From NCBI GenBank assembly GCA_002071415.1, contig MWFC01000022.1, forward strand, positions 1 through 34,030: 34,030 bases of DNA, in the 5' to 3' direction. Shown here one piece after another: positions 1 to 6,972 of the stretch. A program made the position numbers and the translations under genes. Source of the stretch: Bacteroidetes bacterium ADurb.Bin012. Lineage in GTDB: Bacteria > Bacteroidota > Bacteroidia > Bacteroidales > TTA-H9. Below the pieces are notes generated by a model. That model ran no database searches and was not told the DNA's origin. It saw only the letters and a list, made by a program, of their open reading frames with translations. Positions within the stretch are counted from its first letter, which is position 1; every line of letters begins with the position of its first letter.

Positions 1-657
1 TAAAACAAACTGGGGCTGAAAATCCATTCTGGAATTATACCCTTCTTCAGACAATGAAATATGATTGGATTGAAGCACAATATCGGTAGCGTCAATCAAT
101 ATGGTTTTGGTTTGCTTGTCTTTTGGCTGCATGAACCTGTGAATGGATTGATCTCTGCAACCCAGCTCAAAGAGAAGATCGCTTATCTTTTGGTCATTAA
201 CTTTTTCGTTCCAACCAAGTAGATTTAGCAAATCAGACTCTTGAAGATGAAAGGGAATGTTTTTCAAAGGACTTTGGTAGGCAACCCGGCAATAGATCAT
301 CGAGACAATAAATTGCCATAAATCGGGGAAGAGTCTTTTTAAATCCTCTAAAATACCTTCTTTCTCCAACGTATCTATCAACCACTTGGAGAAGCCATAT
401 TCAAGGGAATAAACCTGTTTGTTGTAGTAGGATTTACTGCTTTTAATTTTCAATTGCTGCTTCTCTGAGGGTATAAACCCCTTCTCTTTGGTAATGCTTC
501 CCACAATGCCAAGCGATATCTTTCGCGCCCGCTTAAGTTTTTTGTCGTAAACCGATTTTACGCCATAAAGATAATATTTTCCATTGATACATTTAAGTTC
601 CGTGCCTGGTTTTTTATGTGCCAGCGCCCAATCGGGGTGTTTTTGTTTTGCTTCCAT
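1..657 (-). CDS. IS1634-like (IS4 superfamily) transposase, N-terminal part
   Basis: The frame is open from an ATG at 657 leftward through the window edge (219 codons, no stop). The product starts MEAKQKHPDWALAHKKPG, followed by a GKYYLYGVKSVYDKKLKRAR stretch and LGIVGSITKEKG. This resembles the N-terminal domain of IS1634-type transposases, which have a YLY..s.wD..kkR.kk...G.i motif near residues 20-50. Near residue 195 the stretch TILIDATDIV fits the first catalytic Asp of the DDE/RNase H-like fold. The remaining catalytic residues lie outside the window, so activity cannot be judged. The part that is visible carries no nonsense or frameshift mutation, unlike the neighbouring IS3-type element, so this element looks younger. 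Confidence 0.75.
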   Translation of the reverse strand, partial: MEAKQKHPDWALAHKKPGTELKCINGKYYLYGVKSVYDKKLKRARKISLGIVGSITKEKGFIPSEKQQLKIKSSKSYYNKQVYSLEYGFSKWLIDTLEKEGILEDLKRLFPDLWQFIVSMIYCRVAYQSPLKNIPFHLQESDLLNLLGWNEKVNDQKISDLLFELGCRDQSIHRFMQPKDKQTKTILIDATDIVLQSNHISLSEEGYNSRMDFQPQFVL

Positions 658-765
658 ATATTACTTATATAGGTAATACAAAGAAACAACAAAAAAATCG
701 AATAAACAAACTATTTACCCGATTATTTTATCTTTTTTGAAATTATATTACCTAATTTTGGAGGG
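1..765 (-). mobile_element. IS1634-like insertion sequence, truncated by window edge
   Basis: The segment holds the 5' part of a minus-strand transposase gene plus about 100 bases of leader. Its inner boundary is inferred from the adjacent dehydrogenase gene, whose reading frame loses family similarity at about 757-775. No target-site duplication can be checked because the other end lies outside the window. A 9-bp inverted pair, TAGGTAATA (670-678) and TATTACCTA (746-754), sits in the leader and may be a subterminal transposase-binding or regulatory site. The exact end of the element is uncertain by 10-20 bases. Confidence 0.6.
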
Positions 766-1166
766 TTTAGGTTTAATATGTGCGAGCCCGACCGCATCAG
801 GGGTATTAAGGTTCGAATGCCAAAGAAAAAAGCCCTTACATTGACCGAAAACATACGATCAAAATCATCCGCCGTCATTTGAGTGAAAGGTTTATTAATC
901 AATATTCCAGCGTTATTGATTAGCGCATGGATAGTATCAATGCTATTCTGAATGATTTCATAAATCCGCTGCCATTCAACTTCCTGAGTGATATCGGCCG
1001 TAATTCCAATAAAACCGGCATTGCCGAATTGGAGAGAAAGACTTTCGAGTTCATTAAAAACTTTTCCCGATCTAGAAATTCCAATCACGCTATGACCTCT
1101 TTGCAGCAAAGATTTAGTCAAAGCCAGTCCCAATCCCCTGCTTATTCCCGTGATAACAATCTGCAT
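723..1166 (-). pseudogene. short-chain dehydrogenase/reductase, truncated by insertion
   Basis: The 147-residue frame begins MQIVITGISRGLGLALTKSL, with the Rossmann cofactor motif TGISRGLG at residues 6-13. It continues through the family's NNAG motif (residues 86-89) and FDRMFSVNVRAFFFG. Similarity ends just after GSHILN (about residue 132). Intact members continue there with a Ser, then the Tyr-xxx-Lys catalytic pair and about 100 further residues. The last codons (LNPPKLGNIISKKIK) have no family resemblance and appear to be read from the end of the adjoining IS. The protein therefore lacks all catalytic residues and should be inactive. A TAnnTTTG -7 element lies upstream (1209-1202), so the fragment may still be transcribed. 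Substrate is unknown. Confidence 0.8.
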
Positions 1167-1201
1167 GTTTTGAAAAATTTAATGAATGAATAAAGTTAGA
1201 C

Positions 1202-1209
1202 CAAAGTTA
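1202..1209 (-). promoter_or_regulatory. -7 element of the truncated dehydrogenase gene
   Basis: Read on the minus strand this is TAACTTTG, a match to the Bacteroidota -7 consensus TAnnTTTG, about 35 bases before the ATG at 1166. No clear TTTG is found at the -33 position. Confidence 0.4.
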
Positions 1210-1271
1210 CTGTGATATGGTTATTTGGTGAATCTCTGAAAGAATGTTAGTTGATTTGTATGTTGTCTTGT

Positions 1272-1306
1272 CTTAGCCCTTTAAATCTTTGGACTCGATT
1301 AGTGAT
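1272..1306 (+). repeat. left terminal inverted repeat of the IS3-like element
   Basis: The 35-base stretch pairs with 2702-2669 in inverted orientation. From the inner end the nine bases of ATTAGTGAT are identical. Scattered substitutions and one single-base gap follow, then a shared CTTA at the outer end. A short hairpin, TTAGTG/CACTAA, overlaps its inner edge (1299-1318). Confidence 0.6.
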
Positions 1307-1327
1307 TAAAAACACTAATTTTAGAAT

Positions 1328-1588
1328 ATGAAAAGAACATGGAATTTAGAAGAAAAAGTTTCGATTCTTAAGGAAGCTGAAACTAATGGTGTTGTGGAAA
1401 CTTTTCGAAAGCACGGCATATATGCCACAACCTATTATGAATGGAAAAGGAAATACAACGAAGGCGGAGAGTCTGCACTTTTGCTGGGTTACGCTAAGCG
1501 GGGAAGAAAAGACATCAAAAAACTTGAAAAGGAGAACGAGTGGTTAAAAAAGCTACTTGTAGACAAGGAACTTGAATTAGAAATGTAG
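1328..1588 (+). CDS. IS3-family transposase OrfA
   Basis: The 86-residue product begins MKRTWNLEEKVSILKEAE. It has a helix-turn-helix of the HTH_Tnp_1 type (residues about 5-45: EEKVSILKEA, FRKHGIYATTYYEWKRKY). A leucine-zipper-like heptad stretch follows (LEKENEWLKKLLVDKELELEM), the DNA-binding and oligomerisation layout of IS3 OrfA. The codons just after the TAG stop (TEILKK...) still read like the usual continuation of OrfA, so the amber codon may be a nonsense mutation that shortened the protein. The frame is otherwise intact but should be functionless without OrfB. Confidence 0.7.
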   Translation: MKRTWNLEEKVSILKEAETNGVVETFRKHGIYATTYYEWKRKYNEGGESALLLGYAKRGRKDIKKLEKENEWLKKLLVDKELELEM

Positions 1589-1616
1589 ACGGAAATTTTA
1601 AAAAAAAGATGGAACA

Positions 1617-2681
1617 ATGGAAGAACGTGAAGCGATAATCAGGAAATTTATAGCAAGAGGTATGAAAGCAGATAAAGCATCAGCAATAGCAGGTATGAGT
1701 AAAAGCACCTATTACTAGCGACCCCGTGGGGGTAAAGGGGGGTAGGACAGCTTCTACACATTGTTTAAAAGATGGTATGTGGTTGATTTCAAATGAAGAA
1801 GTAATAGAAGATATTCGCACTACACTGAGTGGAAAATTTATGGAAAATGGCTATTTTAAGGTTTCCTACTTAAAGATAGGGGCTATGCCATTGGTAAAAA
1901 CAAAACATACCGTTTGATGAAAGAAAATCATCTATTGCTTCCTTCACCTCAAAAGGCTAAACAGCAATATGTACAATTTACTCAGCCCTTGCCTTCAGAA
2001 CCATTTGAAAAAATTAAAATGGACATCAAATTTATTTACATACGTGGACAACGTAAAAATGCTCTTCTACTTACCTTCTTGGATACTTTTACCCGTTTAC
2101 CTCTTGCATGGGATTTTCAATATTCCATTCGGCATCAAAATGTGGCTATGCTTTTTGACAGGATAATTGAAGATTGGCTTCAACCTTATCGACCTTGTAT
2201 TGATGGAAAGGTAAGAGTATGCCTGCGTAGCGACAATGATTCAAGATTTGTTGCAAAGGATCTTCAAGATTATCTAAAGAGTAACTTCGTGGATCAGGAA
2301 TTCATTTTGCCTGCAACCCCTCAACAGAATGCCCATATCGAAAGTTTTAACCATGTAGTAGAAGAACTGGTATGCAAAAAATATGAATTTGATGACATCT
2401 CACAAGGAAGGCAGGTACTGAATAGATTCTTTTACACCTATATTTTCGCAGGACTATCAGTTCAATATTATACTTGCCGCCGGCAGTGTTTTTTAATGAA
2501 TGGCTGAAAAGGAAATATCGGGGTAATAAACAAAAAGAAAGGGAACAGAACAAAACAAACATTTTTCTTCAGAGGACAGAGGCCAAAATGGCTCTCTGCC
2601 CTGTCTGAAGAATTTTATGAAGAGCTTAATAACAAAATTACTAAAAAAGATGATAAATTTGTTAAAACATCACTAATTTAG
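1617..2681 (+). pseudogene. IS3-family transposase OrfB, multiply frameshifted
   Basis: Homology-like blocks can be followed through four shifts of frame. 1617-1715 reads MEERE...MSKSTYY and hits an amber at 1716. 1726 to about 1870 reads EEVIEDIRTTLSGKFMENGY. About 1871-2436 reads GYAIGKNKTYRLMKENH, then the catalytic core. About 2437-2570 reads LPPAVFFNEWLKRKY. About 2571-2681 reads RPKWLSALSEEFYEEL to a TAG at 2679. Catalytic landmarks of the rve/DDE domain are visible: MDIKFIY (first Asp), LRSDNDSRF (second Asp, where the usual Gly after SDN is Asp) and PATPQQNAHIESF (catalytic Glu). With at least one nonsense codon and four frameshifts this is an old pseudogene. Confidence 0.8.
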
Positions 2682-2702
2682 TTCTAACAATAGGGGGTTA
2701 AG
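2669..2702 (-). repeat. right terminal inverted repeat of the IS3-like element
   Basis: Partner of 1272-1306. The reconstructed stop codon of orfB (TAG at 2679-2681) falls inside it, an arrangement common in compact insertion sequences. Confidence 0.6.
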
Positions 2703-3090
2703 CCACAACCAACAACTTACAATTAACAACATACAACTTACGACTATAAATTACAAATTCGAAATCCCAAATTCCAGTCTCTCTGTCTCCTCGTCCCCCT
2801 TTCTCCACTTTTAACTTTATAAATTTTAACTTACCAATCACCATCACCAATCCACCTCGTCTCTCAGTCTCCTAGTCCCCACGTCTCCCTTCCTCCCTTC
2901 CTCCCTTCCTCCCTTCCTCCCTTCCTCCCTTCCTCCCTTCCTCCCTTTCTCCCTTCTTTCGTTTTTACCTTTATAAACTTTCAACTTTTAACTCACTAAT
3001 CGCCATTCACCATTCACCATCCTCTCATCCCCTCGTCTCCATCCCTCCATTCCTTCATTCCCTATTTTCAGTCCCACTGTCCCCATTCTG
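2703..3090 (-). repeat. modular C-poor/G-rich intergenic repeat, left copy (two cores)
   Basis: The minus strand carries a mosaic of short G-rich, C-poor words. Runs built on GGAGACGAGG-type and GGAAGGGA octamers alternate with an AT-rich core of about 45-60 bp. The core has the order GGATGGTGAATGG, CGATTGGTAAGTTAAAA, then TTTATAAAG. Two cores are present, one around 2962-3022 and one around 2809-2853. The outer part (2703-2780) uses other words (GTAAGTTGT-like and GGAATTTGGGATTT-like). No open frame of interest is present. The same module recurs at 33225-33437 in inverted orientation. No function is known to me. Confidence 0.85.
2884..2960 (+). repeat. 77-nt uninterrupted polypyrimidine tract with 8-bp tandem array
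   Basis: Every base from 2884 to 2960 is C or T on the plus strand. Seven perfect copies of TCCCTTCC occupy 2886-2941, followed by degenerate units. The tract lies between the two core units of the left modular repeat. Polypurine-polypyrimidine mirror tracts of this length can adopt triplex (H-DNA) structure and are prone to slippage; that is general knowledge and is not shown for this locus. Confidence 0.9.
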
Positions 3091-3192
3091 ACATCTCTGG
3101 CAAATTTTTTGCATATTTGACACGAAATTAGAAGGTTCTTTTTATTACTTGAAGTGCATTATTTCAAATCCATAAAACAAAAGGATAGTGCT

Positions 3193-4017
3193 ATGAAAAG
3201 TCTATCGAAATTGGTTATGATATTGCTTGGAGGGATGACACTTGCAGGGTGCAGTCCCTACCGGGAGTTGGCTCAACAATACGTGGATCAATCGTCGAAA
3301 CGCGCTGTTGTTTATTTAATCCCTACAGGATACGTCGATAAAGTAAATCTGAAACGATATCCGACTCTCGATTTATCGGCATATACACAGTACCAGCGTG
3401 ATAGCATTAGATTCGAAAAGAGTATTTTCTTGAAGAATTTATCCGATTCGATTTTTCTGACTCGATTTGTAAATTCTTACATGGAAGAGCTTAGAGCTTT
3501 AGGCGTACGAGTCTGCCTCGATGGTCCCGATTCACTCACTTGCCTTCCAGCAGAAGATTCATGGATAGTAATTATGGATCATCTCGAGTTACGAGAGTTT
3601 AATATCCCCATAACGGACGAACAATACATTTATCCTGCTTTATATCAGAAAGATATCGATCTGGGGGCGGTCTCCTTGCATGCCTTGTTTTCGATTAACC
3701 GTTTGAATGAAGACAAAAAGGAGCAACAGTTATATGCCGAGAATTACGTAAGCGATGAGATCACCGAGAGTGGCTTTGGGTTCGAAAAAGATAAGGATAA
3801 AGTAGTTCATTATCGCAAAGTACAACCCTTGACTCTCGAAATGATCTACAACATGGCCGAGGCTCTGGGTCGTAAATACGCTTCTTATACCTATGATTAC
3901 CTGTTGAATGAATATATCTTCAAAAGCAGCAAATCAGTGCCTTCCACTTATTATCATTATAACAGGTTCAAGAATAAACTCGAAGAAGCGGGCGATGATC
4001 GCTTCATTGCAAAATAA
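3193..4017 (+). CDS. orphan lipoprotein of unknown function
   Basis: The 274-residue product starts with a type II signal peptide: MKSLSK, a hydrophobic stretch, then the lipobox LAGC with Cys20 as the lipidation site. The rest is soluble, without obvious transmembrane segments, and is rich in charged and aromatic residues. I recognise no domain. An upstream ATG at 3154 would place 13 extra residues before the signal peptide, so 3193 is the better start. The gene stands alone: the left modular repeat lies 100 bases upstream and 355 bases of non-coding DNA follow. A small lipoprotein of an outer-membrane complex is plausible but unsupported. Confidence 0.75.
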   Translation: MKSLSKLVMILLGGMTLAGCSPYRELAQQYVDQSSKRAVVYLIPTGYVDKVNLKRYPTLDLSAYTQYQRDSIRFEKSIFLKNLSDSIFLTRFVNSYMEELRALGVRVCLDGPDSLTCLPAEDSWIVIMDHLELREFNIPITDEQYIYPALYQKDIDLGAVSLHALFSINRLNEDKKEQQLYAENYVSDEITESGFGFEKDKDKVVHYRKVQPLTLEMIYNMAEALGRKYASYTYDYLLNEYIFKSSKSVPSTYYHYNRFKNKLEEAGDDRFIAK

Positions 4018-4372
4018 ACCTCTGCCTCTCGACACCTGAACATTGAAGAAGAAGAAAGAGCGCTATTCGCCCATTTTACTGCTGTTTCTCGTTGAAAAGA
4101 AGGTTGATTTTTCCCCGAAGTATGGATGTGCACTTTTACGCAGACTAAGAATACACTTATAACATGACACTGCAAATTTGCCATATTCTCGAGTAACAAG
4201 GGACAGAAGGGCAATTACTCCGATATCGATGAAAACAGAGAGTAAATATGAACCATCATAAAATCGAAGGATAAATTTCGTAATATTGCAATGGTTTACA
4301 TTCTTTTTTCGGCAAGAAGAATATTATGCAATATTATCACGACTGATGTGATCATGAAAAGATTTTGTTTCA
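4018..4372. other. intergenic region before trkH
   Basis: No gene is supported in these 355 bases. The only reading frame is a short antisense one without family features. The distal half contains a near-consensus -7 element (TAATATTG, 4281-4288) and a 10-bp inverted repeat listed separately. Confidence 0.5.
4281..4336 (+). promoter_or_regulatory. possible operator/promoter region of the potassium-uptake operon
   Basis: TAATATTGCA (4281-4290) and its exact reverse complement TGCAATATTA (4327-4336) lie 36 bases apart, upstream of the trkH start. The left arm overlaps a near-consensus -7 element (TAATATTG against TAnnTTTG). The pair could bind a dimeric or looping regulator, or be chance in AT-rich DNA. 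Confidence 0.3.
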
Positions 4373-6157
4373 GTGAATAATTCTTTCATTTTTCGAAAAA
4401 ACAAAAAATTTTCAAGTTTCGAGAAACTCCTGCGCATACCATTTTGGCTGAGTTCGATATCAATTCTTGTATTTATTTATGATTTCGGATTTCAGCGACA
4501 ACCCAATGAACTCGAATATTTATTCCTGGTTTATATTGTTACTATCATAGCAGGATGCTTTTCTTTGATTGGAAGATATATTCTAAAGGCAACTCGTCCA
4601 AGGTTAAAATCCCTGCCTTTCGACCTAATTTTACTGGTTCTGCTTTTATGCATGATTATACAGTATTGTGGAATTACATCCATAGAGTTGCCCATATTTT
4701 TACAAAATTCATTTTGGTTATATTTTGCCACCGCAGCGGTATTCCTGAGGGAATTTTCGGCATTGAATCTCAGTTTTAAACGAACAATCGTAAATCCCGT
4801 ACAATTATTCATTTTTAGTTTTCTTTTCATTATCGTTATAGGGACATTTTTATTAATGTTGCCCAATGCCACTTACTCACGAATAAGTTTCTTAGATGCC
4901 CTGTTTACGTCAACCAGTGCAGTTTGTGTAACAGGACTTACTGTTCAGGATACGGCTACTTATTTTACCGAATTCGGACAAATCATCATCATTTTCTTGA
5001 TTCAGATTGGTGGATTAGGGATTATGACATTTGCCAGTTATTTTAGTTATTTTTTCAGAGGATCTTCCACATACGAGAATCAGATCATGCTGCATGAAAT
5101 GACCGATACTGAAAAAATGGCCGAAGTTTTCGGCACTTTAAAAAGAATTATTTTAATTACGTTTATTGTTGAAGCCACAGGGGCTTTAATTATTTATGAG
5201 TGCGTCGGTAAATCTCTTATTATGTTCCAATCCGACCGTATATTCTTTTCCATATTTCATGCAATTTCTGCGTTTTGCAATGCAGGGTTTTCTACATTGA
5301 CCAACAATCTTTACGATCCGGCGCTGCGATATAATTATTCCATGCAGATGACCATTGCTTTATTGGTTATTTTAGGTGGAATTGGGTTCCCTATTCTTTT
5401 CAATTTATTGAGATTTATTGCATTGAAATTGAAATTTTGGTTTCTAAAAATCATCGGCAAAAAGCCAGCCAAAACCGCTCCCTGGATCATTAACTTAAAC
5501 ACCAGAATTGTATTGAATACTACCTTGTTGTTGCTATTAGTAGGCACTATTTTATTTTTTGTTTTAGAATATCACAATACCTTGTATGAACACAGTTTTG
5601 GAGGAAAATTGGCAATCTCATTCTTTAGCGCTGTAACTCCCAGAACTGCTGGATTCAATGTAGTGAATGTATCAGCTTTACATATTTCTACTCTCCTCAT
5701 TACCATTTTGTTGATGTGGATAGGAGCTTCGCCAGCTTCGACAGGCGGTGGAATTAAAACGAGTTCTATTGCCGTGGCATGGTTGAATATTTTAAGTATT
5801 ATTCGAGGGAAACAACGAGTGGAGGCTTTTAAACGTGAAATTTCTCCTGTTTCGATCCATCGAGCCTTCGCCGTCATTTTCTTATCCATTTTTGTTATTT
5901 TCCTATCCATATTCTTTGTATCAATATTCGAGACCGATAAAGGCATCCTGAATATTGCCGTCGAATGCATATCGGCCTTTGGCACTGTTGGCCTCAGTAC
6001 CGGAATTACGCTTCATTTGTGCGGAGCTAGCAAAATTGTATTAATTTTAACCATGTTTGTTGGTAGAATAAATATGCTTACTATTTTGATCGCATTCTTC
6101 AAAAAATCATCTACATGGGTTGGACGTTACCCTTCTGAAAGTATCTTAATCAACTAA
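4373..6157 (+). CDS. trkH: TrkH/KtrB-type potassium uptake channel subunit
   Basis: The 594-residue integral membrane protein belongs to the Trk/Ktr/HKT superfamily and forms the ion-conducting subunit for K+ uptake. All four pore-loop filter segments are visible with their central Gly: VCVTGL (residues 184-189), CNAGF (302-306), RTAGF (424-428) and GTVGL (537-541). About four additional N-terminal membrane segments precede the core, giving a length above that of minimal KtrB. The start is GTG at 4373; an upstream ATG at 4354 is out of frame. The gene lies 13 bases before the RCK-domain subunit, so the two form a standard gated uptake system. Whether transport is coupled to Na+ or H+ cannot be told from the sequence. 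Confidence 0.93.
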   Translation: MNNSFIFRKNKKFSSFEKLLRIPFWLSSISILVFIYDFGFQRQPNELEYLFLVYIVTIIAGCFSLIGRYILKATRPRLKSLPFDLILLVLLLCMIIQYCGITSIELPIFLQNSFWLYFATAAVFLREFSALNLSFKRTIVNPVQLFIFSFLFIIVIGTFLLMLPNATYSRISFLDALFTSTSAVCVTGLTVQDTATYFTEFGQIIIIFLIQIGGLGIMTFASYFSYFFRGSSTYENQIMLHEMTDTEKMAEVFGTLKRIILITFIVEATGALIIYECVGKSLIMFQSDRIFFSIFHAISAFCNAGFSTLTNNLYDPALRYNYSMQMTIALLVILGGIGFPILFNLLRFIALKLKFWFLKIIGKKPAKTAPWIINLNTRIVLNTTLLLLLVGTILFFVLEYHNTLYEHSFGGKLAISFFSAVTPRTAGFNVVNVSALHISTLLITILLMWIGASPASTGGGIKTSSIAVAWLNILSIIRGKQRVEAFKREISPVSIHRAFAVIFLSIFVIFLSIFFVSIFETDKGILNIAVECISAFGTVGLSTGITLHLCGASKIVLILTMFVGRINMLTILIAFFKKSSTWVGRYPSESILIN

Positions 6158-6170
6158 ATGCGTTTAAATT

Positions 6171-6866
6171 ATGAAATTTATCATCATTGGATTGGGAAAT
6201 TTTGGAACTTCTCTGGCTATAAAACTTACTGATATGGGTCATGAAGTAATTGGTGTGGATAAGCAAATGGAAAAAGTAGACGAAATCAAGGATAAAATTA
6301 CCATGGCTTTTTGTTTGGATTGTAAATACCAGGAAGCCATAGCCAGCCTACCTCTTAAAAATACAGATGTGGCGATTGTTGGCATTGGAGAAGATGAAGG
6401 GGCCAATTTGCTTACAACCGCTCTATTAAAAAAAGCAGGAGTTGCACGTTTGATCAGCCGGGCTGTATCTCCTATACATGCAACTATTCTGGAGGCAATG
6501 GAAATATCAGAAATTGTCAGACCAGAAGAAGAAACTGCCGAACGCTGGGCTAAAAAACTTTCCACCAGCGGTATAGTCGACTCATTCGAATTAACAGATA
6601 AGTACAGTATCATCGAAGTAAAAGCTCCTAAAAGCTTCTGGGGAAAAACGATAGAACAAATTGGTTTTAGCAAGAATTATAACGTTATTGTCCTTACCAT
6701 TATGAAAAATGTGAAAGAAAAAAACATTCTGGGTATTTTCAGACGTGTCACCAAGCCTCAGATTCAAGGGATTGCTAAAGCCGATTCGGTAATTTTGGAA
6801 GGCGATATTCTTGTTCTTTATGGACATAATGATGATATTCACAACCTGCTAAAAATCAGTCGATAA
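6171..6866 (+). CDS. trkA: TrkA/KtrA-type RCK regulatory subunit
   Basis: The 231-residue cytoplasmic protein gates the adjacent TrkH channel in response to nucleotide binding. The N-terminal RCK_N Rossmann fold begins MKFIIIGLGNFGTSLA, with the GxGxxG motif at residues 7-12 and the acidic residue at the end of the second strand (VIGVD, Asp31). RCK_C follows from about residue 135 (IVDSFELTDKYSIIEVKAP, ending GDILVLYGHNDDIHNL). It is a single-RCK protein like KtrA rather than the double-length E. coli TrkA. It is the second gene of the operon and is followed by a hairpin that probably ends transcription. Confidence 0.93.
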   Translation: MKFIIIGLGNFGTSLAIKLTDMGHEVIGVDKQMEKVDEIKDKITMAFCLDCKYQEAIASLPLKNTDVAIVGIGEDEGANLLTTALLKKAGVARLISRAVSPIHATILEAMEISEIVRPEEETAERWAKKLSTSGIVDSFELTDKYSIIEVKAPKSFWGKTIEQIGFSKNYNVIVLTIMKNVKEKNILGIFRRVTKPQIQGIAKADSVILEGDILVLYGHNDDIHNLLKISR

Positions 6867-6874
6867 ACAAATCA

Positions 6875-6912
6875 AAAGGCGATCCCCTCCGTGCATCGCC
6901 CTTTAATCCTTT
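6875..6912 (+). terminator. probable terminator of trkH-trkA
   Basis: AAAGGCGAT (6875-6883) pairs with ATCGCCCTTT (6895-6904), allowing one bulged base. The loop is 11 bases and a T-rich stretch follows. Confidence 0.55.
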
Positions 6913-6972
6913 CTTTATTTCCGATGTCAAACTTCCCAGAAGTTTTGTAAGAGGAAAAAATCGAACAAAAAA

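Larger units (their letters stand above)
1272..2702 (+). mobile_element. decayed IS3-family element, about 1.43 kb
   Basis: An orfA/orfB pair of the IS3 type lies between imperfect terminal inverted repeats of about 35 bp. The left end is 1272-1306 and the right end is 2669-2702. The innermost nine bases match exactly (ATTAGTGAT on the strand reading inward at both ends), and the outer parts share CTTA and CCC blocks. The size is normal for IS3-family elements. The orfB frame is broken by at least one nonsense codon and four frameshifts, so the element cannot move on its own. Exact termini and target duplication are not resolved. Confidence 0.7.

Noticed and set aside
927-1193. Plus-strand 88-codon frame opposite the dehydrogenase
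   Set aside because: It is the antisense shadow of the SDR fragment, with no domain and no promoter.
1586-1718. Two in-frame amber codons (1586-1588, 1716-1718) inside transposase homology, suggesting TAG recoding
   Set aside because: Intact housekeeping genes here end with TAG (DUF4290 at 11688-11690, murA at 13018-13020), so TAG is a normal stop. The transposase also carries frameshifts, so decay explains the ambers.
2886-2941. Octamer array as a CRISPR array
   Set aside because: Units are 8 bp, directly abutting and without spacers, and no cas gene is present.
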